Notes: generated by a model from the letters alone, not told the origin. A stretch of 64,000 bases of DNA from Sulfitobacter sp. M39 (GCF_021735935.1 NZ_WMDZ01000001.1:372001-436000), one strand, 5' to 3'; shown: positions 18,888 through 30,122, counted from the first letter of the stretch. Numbers and translations: made by a program.

Positions 18888-19925
18888 TCAAGCCCAGGGG
18901 CTGCGCATCAGGTCGCTGTCTTCCAGATCCGCCGGTCCGGTATAGCGCCGCGCATCGGCGTGCCACAGATCGGGGGAGTCAGCGATCTGGTCATAGTAAC
19001 CGTCAAACTGTTCCGGGTTGTGAAAATGCTGCCCCCGCGCCTTTTCCTGACGGGACTTCGCAATAATCTCTGGCAGGAACTTACTGTGCAGCAAAACCCC
19101 CGAGACCGTCTTCCCCCTCGGCCCATCGTAGATGTCATTCAGCGCGGGCGGCAGGAGGGAATGGGTCGAATTCAGATAGACATAGCGCCGATGCCAGCGG
19201 ATCAGCGGTATCTTGTTCAGCGTCGGTGACTGCGTGGGGCAATCGGCAAAGAAAACCCGTTCGCGGGCACCGCCCTGCACCCAAAGATTGTTCGTCGGCC
19301 ACTGGCGTACCGCCCGATAGGGGGCGGGGTCGAACCAATCCAGCACCTGCGCCGGGTCTTGGCCGGTGGCATAGGACTGCGCGCCCAATGGGCCCTTCGG
19401 GAACATATCCAGCATCAGCGTGCCGAACCCTTTGCGCGCTTTACGCTCTAGTTGATCGGTCAACGCGGGCAGTTTCCGCGTCTCCATCTGGTCATAGACT
19501 AGCAGCTCGTCCGCATCGACGGTCAGGCACCAGCGCCCGTGCCCATGCCGCCACAGCAACCAGTTCAGCCAATCCAGCCCGAACCGCGACGCGCGATAGC
19601 TGGCAGAGGTTTGCCACAGGGTCACATCGGGCTGTGCCGCCAGCATTTCGGTACTGCCATCGTCACTGCCATTGTCGATCATCAGAAAATGCGCAACCCC
19701 AAGATCGCGGTAGTGATCCAGAAAATACGCAAGCCGCGCGGACTCGTTACGCAGCACGACAAAGGCGAGCACGCCATCGCGCGGAATGGCGGGCCGCGTT
19801 GGCGCTTTCAACTGATGCCGCGACCGCAACGCACGCCACAGCAGCCGCCGCCGTTTCAACCGCATCCGATAGGCACCCCACAAGCGGGCCCCTCGGGATG
19901 CGGGAACAGCGGCGCTGTCGGTCAT
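18888..19925 (-). CDS. Glycosyltransferase, Glyco_tranf_2_4 type (copy 1)
   Basis: 345 residues, ATG overlapping the galE stop (ATGA). It shares with its neighbour the core VVLRNESARLAYFLDHYRDL, MIDNGSDDGS and TVDADELLVYD motifs and a C-terminal LNSTHSLLPPALNDIYDG segment. A 149-bp gap separates it from the second copy, the only real break in this operon, and might hold an internal promoter; I see no clear one. Coupling to galE suggests a UDP-galactose or UDP-glucose donor, which is inference. Confidence 0.8.
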   Translation of the reverse strand: MTDSAAVPASRGARLWGAYRMRLKRRRLLWRALRSRHQLKAPTRPAIPRDGVLAFVVLRNESARLAYFLDHYRDLGVAHFLMIDNGSDDGSTEMLAAQPDVTLWQTSASYRASRFGLDWLNWLLWRHGHGRWCLTVDADELLVYDQMETRKLPALTDQLERKARKGFGTLMLDMFPKGPLGAQSYATGQDPAQVLDWFDPAPYRAVRQWPTNNLWVQGGARERVFFADCPTQSPTLNKIPLIRWHRRYVYLNSTHSLLPPALNDIYDGPRGKTVSGVLLHSKFLPEIIAKSRQEKARGQHFHNPEQFDGYYDQIADSPDLWHADARRYTGPADLEDSDLMRSPWA

Positions 19926-20905
19926 GCGCTATAGTGGCCGGTCTGGTGCCATCTCCAGGCGTCGGTGATCATCTGCTGCAAGGTCGACCGTGTGGGCCGC
20001 CAGCCCAGCTCTGTCTCGGCGCGGACCGAGCCCGAGACCAGTTTGGTGCAATCGCCCGGCCGCCGGTCGCCTTCGGTCATGGGCACGGCGCGGTTGGTGA
20101 CCTCGCGGCTGTGCTCCACAACCTCGCGCACGGAAAACCCGGTGCCGGTGCCCAGATTGAACACGCGGCTGCCCTTATCCTTTAGCAGCCATTTCAGCCC
20201 CAGAACATGGGCATCGACCAGATCGCAGACATGCACATAGTCACGAATGCAGGTGCCATCGGGCGTGTCGTAATCGGTGCCAAAAATCGTCAGCGCATCC
20301 CGTTTGCCGTCGATAGCGTCCAGCATCAGCGGGATCAAATGTGTCTCGGGCTGGTGGAATTCGCCCACTTCCCCCTCGGGGTCGGCACCGGCCACGTTGA
20401 AATAGCGGAAGATCACGCTTTGCAGGCCATAAGCGGCCTCGAAATCGCGCAGGATATCTTCGATCGCGCGTTTGGAGGCCCCGTAGGCGTTGATGGGATG
20501 CTGCGCGCTATTCTCATCCAGCACGACATTGTCCTGATCGCCATAGGTCGCGCAGGTGGACGAAAAGACGAAGTGTTTGCAGCCTGCGGCGACCGTCGCC
20601 TCGATCAGGTTCAACGACCCTTCGACGTTGTTGCGCCAATAGGTGCCGGGTTGCTTCATGCTGTCGCCCACTTGGCTGAGCGCGGCAAAATGCATGACGG
20701 CGACCGGCTGGTATTTTTCAAACGCAGCGTCAATCTCGGCGCGGTTCAGCAGGTCACCCTGCACGAACGGGCCGAATTTTACTGCGTCACGCCAGCCGGT
20801 GACCAGATTATCGAAGGTGACGGGGGTATGCCCTGCGGCGGCCAGTGCCTTGCACGCGTGCGACCCGATATAGCCCGCGCCGCCGGTGACCAAGATATTC
20901 GCCAT
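19922..20905 (-). CDS. galE: UDP-glucose 4-epimerase GalE
   Basis: 327 residues, a short-chain dehydrogenase-like epimerase. NAD-binding GGAGYIGSHACKAL is at the N-terminus, with a catalytic SSTCATYG serine region and YGASKR (YxxxK). It interconverts UDP-glucose and UDP-galactose. It lies 24 bp after galU and overlaps the first glycosyltransferase, so the operon can turn glucose-1-P into UDP-glucose and UDP-galactose for the enzymes downstream. Confidence 0.95.
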   Translation of the reverse strand: MANILVTGGAGYIGSHACKALAAAGHTPVTFDNLVTGWRDAVKFGPFVQGDLLNRAEIDAAFEKYQPVAVMHFAALSQVGDSMKQPGTYWRNNVEGSLNLIEATVAAGCKHFVFSSTCATYGDQDNVVLDENSAQHPINAYGASKRAIEDILRDFEAAYGLQSVIFRYFNVAGADPEGEVGEFHQPETHLIPLMLDAIDGKRDALTIFGTDYDTPDGTCIRDYVHVCDLVDAHVLGLKWLLKDKGSRVFNLGTGTGFSVREVVEHSREVTNRAVPMTEGDRRPGDCTKLVSGSVRAETELGWRPTRSTLQQMITDAWRWHQTGHYSA

Positions 20906-20929
20906 ACGCCCGTCCCTATCGTCCAGCGC

Positions 20930-21829
20930 TTATTGCGCCGCGGTTTCACCCTGCATGATGTCTTGCAAATACGCACGCAGATCATCGCGCAGCTCTTCAC
21001 GTGCCAACCCGAAAGACACGGTCGCCTGTAGGAAACCGGATTTGGAGCCGCAGTCGAAACGCTGGCCCTTGAAGCGGTAGCCATAGACATCGTTTCCTTG
21101 GGTCAGCTCTGCCGCAATAGCGTCGGTCAGCTGGATTTCCCCGCCCGAGCCGGACTTCAGTTGGTTCAGGTTTTTCAGCACGTTCGGCGACAGGATATAG
21201 CGACCGATTACGGCAAGGTTCGACGGCGCGTCTTCAGCCTTGGGCTTTTCGACCATGCCCTTCACCTTGACGAGCTCGCCATCGGTTTGACCGTCGTCGA
21301 TGTCCAGCATCCCGTAAGAGGAGGATTTCTCAGGGTTCACTTCCATCGCCGCAACCATGTTGCCGCCGGTTTCGTTATAGGCTTCGATCATCTGCTGCAG
21401 GCAGGGTTTGTCGGCAGCGATCACATCGTCGGGCAGCATCACCGCAAAGGGTTCGTTGCCGATCAGACGACGGGCGCACCATACCGCGTGGCCCAGACCA
21501 AGCGCTTTGTGTTGGCGGATATAGGCGATGGCACCGCTGTCCATATTGGTGCTTTTCAGGATCTCCATCAGCTCTGTCTTGCCCTTGGAGCGTAGTTCCT
21601 GTTCCAGCACGGGAGAGTGGTCAAAGTAATCTTCCAGCGCGCCCTTGCCGCGGGAGGTGACAAAGATGAATTCCTTAATGCCCGCCGCGCGGGCCTCGTC
21701 GATGGCGTATTGCACCAGCGGGCGATCGACCAACGTCATGATCTCTTTGGGGACAGATTTTGTCGCGGGCAAAAACCGCGTTCCCAAACCTGCCACCGGA
21801 AAAATCGCTTTTGTTACTTTCTTAGCCAT
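20930..21829 (-). CDS. galU: UTP-glucose-1-phosphate uridylyltransferase GalU
   Basis: 299 residues. The nucleotidyltransferase signature GLGTRFLPATKSVPKEI lies near residue 14, followed by LVDRPLVQYAIDEA and the LPDDVI metal-site motif. It makes UDP-glucose from UTP and glucose-1-phosphate. It is the first gene of the minus-strand glycan operon; its 281-bp upstream region contains an inverted repeat (GCTGCC/GGCAGC, 21901-21925) that could be part of its control. Confidence 0.96.
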   Translation of the reverse strand: MAKKVTKAIFPVAGLGTRFLPATKSVPKEIMTLVDRPLVQYAIDEARAAGIKEFIFVTSRGKGALEDYFDHSPVLEQELRSKGKTELMEILKSTNMDSGAIAYIRQHKALGLGHAVWCARRLIGNEPFAVMLPDDVIAADKPCLQQMIEAYNETGGNMVAAMEVNPEKSSSYGMLDIDDGQTDGELVKVKGMVEKPKAEDAPSNLAVIGRYILSPNVLKNLNQLKSGSGGEIQLTDAIAAELTQGNDVYGYRFKGQRFDCGSKSGFLQATVSFGLAREELRDDLRAYLQDIMQGETAAQ

Positions 21830-22110
21830 GTGAAATCGTCGCCTTTATACATTTACGTGCGGATAACCGAATTAGCGCTCATTGAATTGCAAACCACCAT
21901 GCTGCCAGCCCTAAATATAGGCAGCGCCTAAAATATGGCGGCTTCTTGCTGATTTTGCGGTCAAAAGCTCCTTTATGCCGCAGCTTGCACATCTTTGAGC
22001 CTTATCCGTCGTTTTCGTTAAATAAATCAAAACGTCGGATCGCCGTGGCTTTATTCATTACAGGTTGCACGCCCCATCGCAATATTGGTGATGGCGGTGG
22101 GGCGGTGGGG
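21830..22110. other. galU upstream region
   Basis: 281 bp between the galU start and the kdsB stop. It is AT-richer than its surroundings and should hold the promoter of the galU glycan operon. It contains the inverted repeat GCTGCC/GGCAGC (21901-21925) around a TATATT-like core read on the minus strand, and a GC hairpin next to kdsB. I see no supported small gene and no convincing -35 box. Confidence 0.4.
22071..22103 (-). terminator. Hairpin after kdsB
   Basis: GCCCCATCGC (22071-22080) and GCGGTGGGGC (22094-22103) pair over 10 bp with one wobble and a 13-nt loop, starting 8 bases after the kdsB stop. There is no T-run, so termination would be weak or factor-assisted. Confidence 0.35.
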
Positions 22111-22911
22111 TCACGCCAACCCCATCTCGGCCATCATCGCTTCGATCTTTGGCACATCTTCGGGGTTGTTCAGCTCCCAGAACTGGCGGCCCTTGGCCTC
22201 GACCTCGACGCAGAGCACCTTGTGGCTGTTTTCCATGAAGCGCAGCTGCTCCAACCCTTCAAGCTGTTCAAGCGGGCCGACCTTCCACGACGGATAGGCC
22301 GCCAGCGCGTCGGGGCGATAGGCATAGACGCCCACGTGGTGGAACACCGGCGTGGGATCGGTATCCTCATAAGTTTTCGACGTGAAGGGCACGACTTCCT
22401 TTGAAAAATACATCGCCGCATGATCCGCTGCGAAAACGGCGGTGGTGCCGCCCACCCGACCCGCTTTGCGGTCGGCCAGCAGCCCGTTCAACGCCGCGCC
22501 ATCGCAGCGCAACACAGGCGTCGCGATCCCCGCATCAGGGTCGCCTTGCAGACCCTGCACAAGGCTTTCGACAAACCAGTGCGGTGTCAGCGGCGCGTCG
22601 CCTTGCAGGTTCACCACGACGTCATAGCCACCGCCCAGAACTGCATGGGCTTCGGCGCAACGCTCTGTTCCGTTGGCACAGTCGACCGAGGTCATCACCA
22701 CCTCGGCCCCGAAGGCTTCGGCGGCGTCCTTGATGCGATCATCATCGGTGGCCACGACGACCTTGTCGACGCCCTGAACCTCGCAGGCAGCACGCCAGCT
22801 GCGTTCGATCAGGCTGCGTGCCGTACCGCTCGCCCCTGTCAACAGCGCCAGCGGTTTCGCCGGATAGCGGGTAGAGGCATAGCGCGCGGGAATGACAATA
22901 AGGACCGACAT
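22111..22911 (-). CDS. kdsB: 3-deoxy-manno-octulosonate cytidylyltransferase KdsB
   Basis: 266 residues. N-terminal VIPARYASTRYPAKPL is the nucleotide-binding signature; LQGDAPL and a HHVGVYAYR segment are typical of KdsB. It activates KDO as CMP-KDO for lipid A core or capsule linkers. It begins one base inside the cysQ stop (TGATG), so the two are co-translated. At 266 residues it is slightly longer than the usual 245-250. Confidence 0.93.
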   Translation of the reverse strand: MSVLIVIPARYASTRYPAKPLALLTGASGTARSLIERSWRAACEVQGVDKVVVATDDDRIKDAAEAFGAEVVMTSVDCANGTERCAEAHAVLGGGYDVVVNLQGDAPLTPHWFVESLVQGLQGDPDAGIATPVLRCDGAALNGLLADRKAGRVGGTTAVFAADHAAMYFSKEVVPFTSKTYEDTDPTPVFHHVGVYAYRPDALAAYPSWKVGPLEQLEGLEQLRFMENSHKVLCVEVEAKGRQFWELNNPEDVPKIEAMMAEMGLA

Positions 22912-23708
22912 CAGGAGGCTTTCAGATCAACGCCCGGCGCATGGGCGATAAAAAAGGGGTTGGCAAAATCGGCTTTGCCGTAGGTCAACGGGGTCAGGTC
23001 GTCAAAGCGCACAACGGCCCCACCAGCGCCAGTCAGAACCGCGTGGCCTGCGGCGGTGTCCCATTCCATCGTCCGGCCCACGCGCGGGTACAGGTCCGCC
23101 TCGCCCGTGGCGATCAGGCAGAACTTCAGCGACGAGCCCGCGCTTTTCATGTCGCGCACGTTGTACTTCGCGATGTAGTCATCGGTCGCCTGATCGCGGT
23201 GCGACTTAGACGCGACCACCATCAGCGCGGCATTATCCGGCGTAGAGACTGATATCGGCTGCACAGGGCCCATGCTATCTTTGGGGAAATCGCCGGTTTC
23301 CTCGACCGCGCTGCCATCGGCCAGCGTAAAGAACATCCGCGAACGGGCGGGGGCATAGACAACACCACGCGTCGGCACGCCGCCTTCGACCAGCGCGATA
23401 TTCACGGTGAAATCGCCACGACGATTGATAAACTCTTTGGTGCCGTCCAGCGGGTCCACGATCAGGAATGTATCGCCCGATGCCGAATGGGTGGCCGATT
23501 GTTCTTCCGTGACAAGCATCACATCAGGGAACGCCGCGCGCAGCCCGTCCGAGATGATCTTGTCCGCCGCTTCGTCGGCAATGGTCACGGGGCTTTCGTC
23601 AGATTTGGTTTTGACCTCGAAGTCATCCGCGCCGTAAATCTCCATGATCTTGTCGCCTGCTTCGATCGACAAACGGCGCATCACCGTTACCAGTTGCTCA
23701 TAATCCAT
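22911..23708 (-). CDS. cysQ: 3'(2'),5'-bisphosphate nucleotidase CysQ
   Basis: 265 residues of the inositol monophosphatase fold, with metal-binding VTEEQSA and DPLDGTKEF motifs and a C-terminal EWDTAAGHAVL motif. It hydrolyses 3'-phosphoadenosine 5'-phosphate (PAP), the by-product of sulfotransferases and PAPS reductase. The nearby sulfotransferase at 14604-16031 would produce PAP, so the location may be functional rather than chance. First gene of the cysQ-kdsB pair, divergent from the ABC permease. Confidence 0.93.
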   Translation of the reverse strand: MDYEQLVTVMRRLSIEAGDKIMEIYGADDFEVKTKSDESPVTIADEAADKIISDGLRAAFPDVMLVTEEQSATHSASGDTFLIVDPLDGTKEFINRRGDFTVNIALVEGGVPTRGVVYAPARSRMFFTLADGSAVEETGDFPKDSMGPVQPISVSTPDNAALMVVASKSHRDQATDDYIAKYNVRDMKSAGSSLKFCLIATGEADLYPRVGRTMEWDTAAGHAVLTGAGGAVVRFDDLTPLTYGKADFANPFFIAHAPGVDLKAS

Positions 23709-23820
23709 AATGTCGCGGCCTTTTCAGTTTCGTTGATTACTTTGCGCAAACCCCTTATGATTGCGCCTTGACGGAACAGCAAGAATTCCGTGCGAGGGTA
23801 CGTCACAAAGAGGCTTTACG

Positions 23821-24645
23821 ATGTTTCAACCAAGGCGCACCAACACGGGCAATTTCCGCTCGGCCGTTAACTTTTTCGAACTTGTTTACCATTCTATCGT
23901 GCGCTCCGTGCGCAAACAGCACAACAATGCCTTTGCGGCCATCGGGATCAACATCCTGCAGGCGGTGATCTTTGTCGGCGTGTTCTATGTCATGTTCTCG
24001 GTTCTGGGGATGCGCGGGTCGGCCATTCGGGGCGATTTCGTGATCTACATCATGACCGGCATCTTTCTGTTCCTGGTGCATACGAAAACGGTTTCCGCCG
24101 TTGCCGCGGCCGAGGGGCCGGCAAGCGCGATGATGAAACACGCGCCGATGACCACGATGATCGCACTGGCTGCGGCGGCTTTGGGCGCGCTCTATATCCA
24201 GGTGCTATCGCTAATCCTGATCATGTCGGTCTACCACCTCGCCTTCAATCCGGTGGTGATTTACGACCCATCGGGCGTGATGTTCATGCTGATGATCGCG
24301 TGGTTTACGGGCGTGGCCGTGGGGATGGTGCTGCTGGCCATCAAACCCTGGGCACCGGCCTTTACACAGATCTTCACGACGATCTACCAGCGGGCAAATA
24401 TGATCGCCTCGGGCAAGATGTTTCTGGCCAATTCGCTGCCGTCCTTCATGCTGGCCATGTTCGACTGGAACCCCTTATTCCACGTCATCGATCAGGCGCG
24501 TGGATATGCGTTTATCAACTACAACCCGCGCTATAGTAACTGGGAATATGCGGTTTGGGTCGGTGTGGTCCTGATGGTGATCGGGCTGATGGGTGAATTC
24601 TACACCCGTAAACATGCCTCCGCGAGCTGGAGCGCGCGACGCTAG
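23821..24645 (+). CDS. Polysaccharide export ABC-2 type permease
   Basis: 274 residues from ATG 23821; the longer frame beginning at 23761 is not used because it starts in the promoter area between divergent genes. About six hydrophobic helices are visible, starting with FAAIGINILQAVIFVGVFYVM. The protein resembles KpsM/Wzm-type inner-membrane exporters of capsule or O-antigen. No cognate ATPase gene lies next to it. Substrate unknown; surface-glycan neighbours support export. The 3' end nearly touches alkB (convergent). Confidence 0.75.
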   Translation: MFQPRRTNTGNFRSAVNFFELVYHSIVRSVRKQHNNAFAAIGINILQAVIFVGVFYVMFSVLGMRGSAIRGDFVIYIMTGIFLFLVHTKTVSAVAAAEGPASAMMKHAPMTTMIALAAAALGALYIQVLSLILIMSVYHLAFNPVVIYDPSGVMFMLMIAWFTGVAVGMVLLAIKPWAPAFTQIFTTIYQRANMIASGKMFLANSLPSFMLAMFDWNPLFHVIDQARGYAFINYNPRYSNWEYAVWVGVVLMVIGLMGEFYTRKHASASWSARR

Positions 24646-24647
24646 GC

Positions 24648-25250
24648 TCAGGTCACGACCCGCAGCGTAATGTTGATCCGCCCGCCCTTGGGCAACAGCG
24701 TGGAAGACCCCGCACGAATGCGGTCGATTCCGTGATAGTTCAGCCGTGCCTCGCCGCCCATGACGACGACATCGCCCGATTGCAGCCAAAGGCTGTCGGT
24801 CTTGCCACCGCGCTTTTGACCGCCGACGCGCAACATTCCTTCGTCGCCAAGCGAGATGGACACGACCGGCCAGCGGAAATCCGTCTCGTTCTTGTCCTGA
24901 TGCAGGCCCATCTTCGCGTCTGACGCATAATAGTTGATGAGGCAGGACTCCGGCTGCCGTTCCAACCCCGTCAGGTCATTCCAGATCGCCAACACCTCGG
25001 ACGGAATTGCAGGCCACGGGGTGCCGTTGGGGTGAGTTGGTGCATAGCGATAGCCCTGCGTATCGGACAGCCAGCCGTAGTCCCCCGCGGATGTCATGCG
25101 CACCGACATCTGCTGCCCGCTTGGCACGACAGGGCGAAAGAATGGCACCTGTTTGACCACCCCGCGCACGGCATCCAGCAGCCCGCGCTGCGCCGGCAAC
25201 GTAAGGTAAGATTTGTGAATTTCGAAGCCGCGTAACCGCAATATCGTCAT
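24648..25250 (-). CDS. alkB: Alpha-ketoglutarate-dependent dioxygenase AlkB
   Basis: 200 residues. The Fe(II)/2OG motif is complete: His117 and Asp119 in GLHQDKNE, His173 in NYHGIDR, and the 2-oxoglutarate-binding RINITLR at 191-197. It repairs alkylated bases (1-methyladenine, 3-methylcytosine) by oxidative demethylation. Length matches the E. coli enzyme. It is a single gene divergent from dnaK, with no Ada-like neighbour. Confidence 0.94.
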   Translation of the reverse strand: MTILRLRGFEIHKSYLTLPAQRGLLDAVRGVVKQVPFFRPVVPSGQQMSVRMTSAGDYGWLSDTQGYRYAPTHPNGTPWPAIPSEVLAIWNDLTGLERQPESCLINYYASDAKMGLHQDKNETDFRWPVVSISLGDEGMLRVGGQKRGGKTDSLWLQSGDVVVMGGEARLNYHGIDRIRAGSSTLLPKGGRINITLRVVT

Positions 25251-25320
25251 CTAAACGCCCTTCTTTCCTGCTTTCGCGAAAAATCCACGCAGAATCCGCC
25301 TCTCCTTTCTCATGCAACGG

Positions 25321-25349
25321 TTGCAGGGTCCATATCTGCTCCTTATATA
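25321..25349 (+). promoter_or_regulatory. Candidate dnaK promoter
   Basis: TTGCAG (25321-25326) and TATATA (25344-25349) are separated by exactly 17 bp, about 110 bp before the dnaK start. This fits a housekeeping promoter; the flanking GGTTG and CCTTATAT also allow a heat-shock sigma factor reading. No CIRCE repeat is seen. Confidence 0.55.
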
Positions 25350-25458
25350 CGCCGAGAACCGCTAAAGGCATCCGGCCTTTGGTGAAAAAGATCGGGGCAA
25401 AGGTGCCACAACGGGCCTGCGCTTCGTGTCATCGCCTTGAGTAAAAGAGGGATCAAAC

Positions 25459-27366
<1,908 letters not shown>

Positions 27367-27389
27367 GCACGCCCACGGAACCACTGAAG

Positions 27390-27416
27390 GGGCCGGTCCG
27401 CTTGCCGGGCCGGCCC
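27390..27416 (+). terminator. GC hairpin between dnaK and dnaJ
   Basis: GGGCCGG and CCGGCCC form a 7-bp stem with a 13-nt loop and no T-run. It probably acts as a partial terminator or mRNA stabiliser that lets dnaK transcript exceed dnaJ. Confidence 0.45.
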
Positions 27417-27443
27417 GTCACGTTCCAGCGTAGGAGCTAATTC

Positions 27444-28598
27444 ATGGCCAAACGTGATTACTACGAGACGCTCGGCGTCGCTAAAGGTGCCTCTGCCGAC
27501 GAGATCAAAAAGGGCTACCGCACCAAAGCCAAGGAATTGCACCCCGATCGCAATGCCGACAACCCCAATGCCGAAGCCCAGTTCAAAGAAGCGAACGAGG
27601 CTTACGAAGTCCTGAAAGACCCCGAAAAGAAAGCCGCCTATGACCGCTACGGTCACGCGGCCTTTGAAGGCGGGATGGGCGGCGGTGGCCATCGTGGCGG
27701 CGGCTTTGGCGGCGGCGGTCAGGGCGACTTCTCTTCGGCGTTCTCTGACGTGTTTGACGACCTGTTCGGCGACTTTATGGGTGGCCAGCGGGGCGGCGGC
27801 GGACGCCGTGCCGCACGCGGTGCCGATCTGCGCTATAACCTCGGGATTACGCTCGAAGATGCGTATCGGGGCATGCAGAAGTCGATCAACGTGCCCACCT
27901 CAGTGGCCTGCGATTCCTGTAGCGGTTCCGGGTCAGAAGGCGGCGCAGAGCCGACCACCTGCCCCACCTGTTCCGGTATGGGCAAGGTCCGTGCACAACA
28001 GGGCTTTTTCACGGTCGAACGCACCTGTCCGACCTGTTCGGGCATGGGTCAGATCGTCAAGAACCCCTGTAAATCCTGCCGCGGTGCCGGGCGTGTTGAA
28101 AAAGACCGTGCGCTGTCGGTCAACATCCCTGCGGGCGTTGAAACCGGCACACGTATCCGTCTGGCCGGCGAAGGCGAAGCAGGCATGCGCGGCGGGCCGA
28201 CGGGTGATCTGTACATCTTTATCGAGGTGCAGGAGCACAAGCTGTTCGAACGCGACGGGCCAAACCTGTTCTGCCGCGTTCCCGTTTCGATGAGCACCGC
28301 CGCCCTTGGGGGCAGTATCGAGGTGCCGACGATCGACGGTGGTCGTGGCCGCGTGCAAATCCCTGCGGGCAGCCAGTCCGGTCGCCAGATGCGTCTGCGC
28401 GGCAAGGGTATGCCCCCGCTGCGTGGGGGTGGCACGGGCGATATGATCATCGAACTGGCAGTCGAAACGCCGGTGAACCTGACCAGCCGCCAAAAGGAAT
28501 TGTTGCAGGAGTTCGAAAAGGAATCCTCCAATAACAATCCTGAAAGCAGCAGCTTCTTTTCGTCGGTGAAATCCTTCTGGGATTCGATGAAAGGGTAA
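27444..28598 (+). CDS. dnaJ: Co-chaperone DnaJ
   Basis: 384 residues. The J domain is at 1-70 with HPD in LHPDRNAD, then a Gly-rich linker (about 75-120), four CxxCxGxG zinc repeats ([16 protein letters not shown] twice, CKSCRGAG) and the C-terminal peptide-binding domain. It stimulates DnaK ATPase and delivers unfolded substrates. A strong terminator follows its stop. Confidence 0.97.
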   Translation: MAKRDYYETLGVAKGASADEIKKGYRTKAKELHPDRNADNPNAEAQFKEANEAYEVLKDPEKKAAYDRYGHAAFEGGMGGGGHRGGGFGGGGQGDFSSAFSDVFDDLFGDFMGGQRGGGGRRAARGADLRYNLGITLEDAYRGMQKSINVPTSVACDSCSGSGSEGGAEPTTCPTCSGMGKVRAQQGFFTVERTCPTCSGMGQIVKNPCKSCRGAGRVEKDRALSVNIPAGVETGTRIRLAGEGEAGMRGGPTGDLYIFIEVQEHKLFERDGPNLFCRVPVSMSTAALGGSIEVPTIDGGRGRVQIPAGSQSGRQMRLRGKGMPPLRGGGTGDMIIELAVETPVNLTSRQKELLQEFEKESSNNNPESSSFFSSVKSFWDSMKG

Positions 28599-28619
28599 CA
28601 CCTGATCGCACAAAACATC

Positions 28620-28647
28620 GGGCGGGGCGCAGGCCCTGCCCTTTTTT
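28620..28647 (+). terminator. Rho-independent terminator of dnaKJ
   Basis: GGGCGGGGC (28620-28628) pairs with GCCCTGCCC (28633-28641) as a 9-bp stem with one wobble and a 4-nt loop, followed by six T (28642-28647), 21 bases after the dnaJ stop. Confidence 0.9.
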
Positions 28648-28705
28648 GTTTCTGCCCCTGCCCGCCTTAACGGGATGATAACCTTTTTGGCCGCAAGCTG
28701 GGCCA

Positions 28706-29467
28706 ATGGGACGCAACAACGCTCACTTCTCTGACCCGCGCCTGCCCTTTCTGGGGGACGAAGCGGTGCCCGCACCGCCCGCATCGGGCAAACAGCCGTC
28801 GTATATCGCGGATCACCGACAACGTTTGCGTGCACGCTTTATGCAGGGCGGTGCCGCAGCGATCCCGGACTATGAACTGCTTGAACTGGTGCTATTCCGC
28901 GCCATCCCGCGCCGTGATGTCAAACCGCTGGCGCGTGCGCTGATGGACAGGTTCGGCGACTTCAACCGCGTGATCACCGCGCCGGAGCCTCGGCTTAGGG
29001 ATATCTCGGGCGTAGGCGACGCAGTGATTGTCGAGCTTAAGGTGGTTGAAGCCGCAGCCCACCGTATGGCGCGCTCTAGGGTGATGCGGCAGCATGTGCT
29101 ATCGGGCTGGGACGCTTTGCTTGACTATTGCCACACCACGATGGCGCACCGCGAAACCGAACAGTTCCGCGTCATCTATCTGGACCGCAAGAACGTCGTC
29201 ATAGGCGATGAGGAACAGGGCAAGGGCACTGTCGATCACGTCCCCGTCTACCCACGAGAGGTCGCCAAACGCGCGCTTGAACTGAACGCCAGCGCGCTTA
29301 TTCTGGTGCATAACCACCCCTCGGGCGACCCTACACCATCCCAAGCTGACATCGACATGACGCAGCAGATTTTCGCAGCCTGCAGCGCCCTGGGGCTGAC
29401 CCTGCATGACCATCTGATCATCGGCAAATCACGCGAGCTTAGTTTTCGCAGCGAAGGGTACTTATAA
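28706..29467 (+). CDS. radC: RadC/JAB-domain protein
   Basis: 253 residues. An N-terminal helix-hairpin-helix-like part (ELLELVLFRAIPRRDVKPLAR, ISGVGDAVIVELK) is followed by a JAB1/MPN+ metalloprotease-like domain with HNHPSGDPTPSQAD (His-x-His and Asp metal ligands). The family is called a DNA repair protein by tradition, but its real activity is uncertain. Single gene after the dnaJ terminator. Confidence 0.92.
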   Translation: MGRNNAHFSDPRLPFLGDEAVPAPPASGKQPSYIADHRQRLRARFMQGGAAAIPDYELLELVLFRAIPRRDVKPLARALMDRFGDFNRVITAPEPRLRDISGVGDAVIVELKVVEAAAHRMARSRVMRQHVLSGWDALLDYCHTTMAHRETEQFRVIYLDRKNVVIGDEEQGKGTVDHVPVYPREVAKRALELNASALILVHNHPSGDPTPSQADIDMTQQIFAACSALGLTLHDHLIIGKSRELSFRSEGYL

Positions 29468-29531
29468 GCGCAACTGTCGTGTTCGAATTTGCGCAGTTTA
29501 CCGGATCACCCCCCGGCACTAGCTTTGGCCT

Positions 29532-30119
29532 ATGTCCAATACGCCGCCCCCCGACCCGCTTTCCCTGATGCAGCGCGATGGCCTTCCCGATCCGCTGCGT
29601 GCGTTGATCAAAGCCTTCCCGCGCGACGGTTGGGAGGAGAACCCGAATTACTCCCGCCTGATCGCGTTCTGGTTGGATCGTCATATGATGTTCCGCCGTC
29701 TGCTGGACCAGATGGAGGGGGACGCGCAACTGGCGATGGACCGCGTCGTGCCGCCCGAGACCTACAAACGCAAACTGTCGCGTTTCGGCGGGATGCTGAT
29801 CAACGAGCTGCACGGTCACCACCATATCGAGGATGCCCAGTACTTTCCGATGATGGCGCAGCTTGACCGAGGTGCGGCGCAGGGGTTCGAGATCTTGGAT
29901 CGCGACCATCACAGTCTTGATGGTATTTTGAACGATCTGGCCGAGACGGCGAATGCCGTCCTGCGCCATGAGGGGGGCGCGGCAGGGTTCCTCGACAGTA
30001 CCGCGGCCATGAAACAGCGGCTGGATGCGTTCAAGCCCATGCTGAACCGCCATCTGACCGACGAGGAAGAGCTGGTCGTGCCGGTGCTGCTGAAATACGC
30101 GCCGCCCCAGTTTCGCTAG
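29532..30119 (+). CDS. Hemerythrin-like HHE domain protein
   Basis: 195 residues, mostly helical. Candidate di-iron ligands are spread as in HHE cation-binding proteins: an early His in LDRHMMFR, ELHGHHHIEDAQYFP, LDRDHHSLD and NRHLTDEEELVVP. Such proteins bind oxygen, NO or iron in the cytoplasm; the specific role cannot be read from the sequence. The stop lies 3 bp from that of the convergent OmpA-type gene. Confidence 0.8.
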   Translation: MSNTPPPDPLSLMQRDGLPDPLRALIKAFPRDGWEENPNYSRLIAFWLDRHMMFRRLLDQMEGDAQLAMDRVVPPETYKRKLSRFGGMLINELHGHHHIEDAQYFPMMAQLDRGAAQGFEILDRDHHSLDGILNDLAETANAVLRHEGGAAGFLDSTAAMKQRLDAFKPMLNRHLTDEEELVVPVLLKYAPPQFR

Positions 30120-30122
30120 GGT

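Noticed and set aside
27378-27405. GGAAC between dnaK and dnaJ as an EcfG promoter
   Set aside because: The -10 position reads CCGC and the region is occupied by a GC hairpin.
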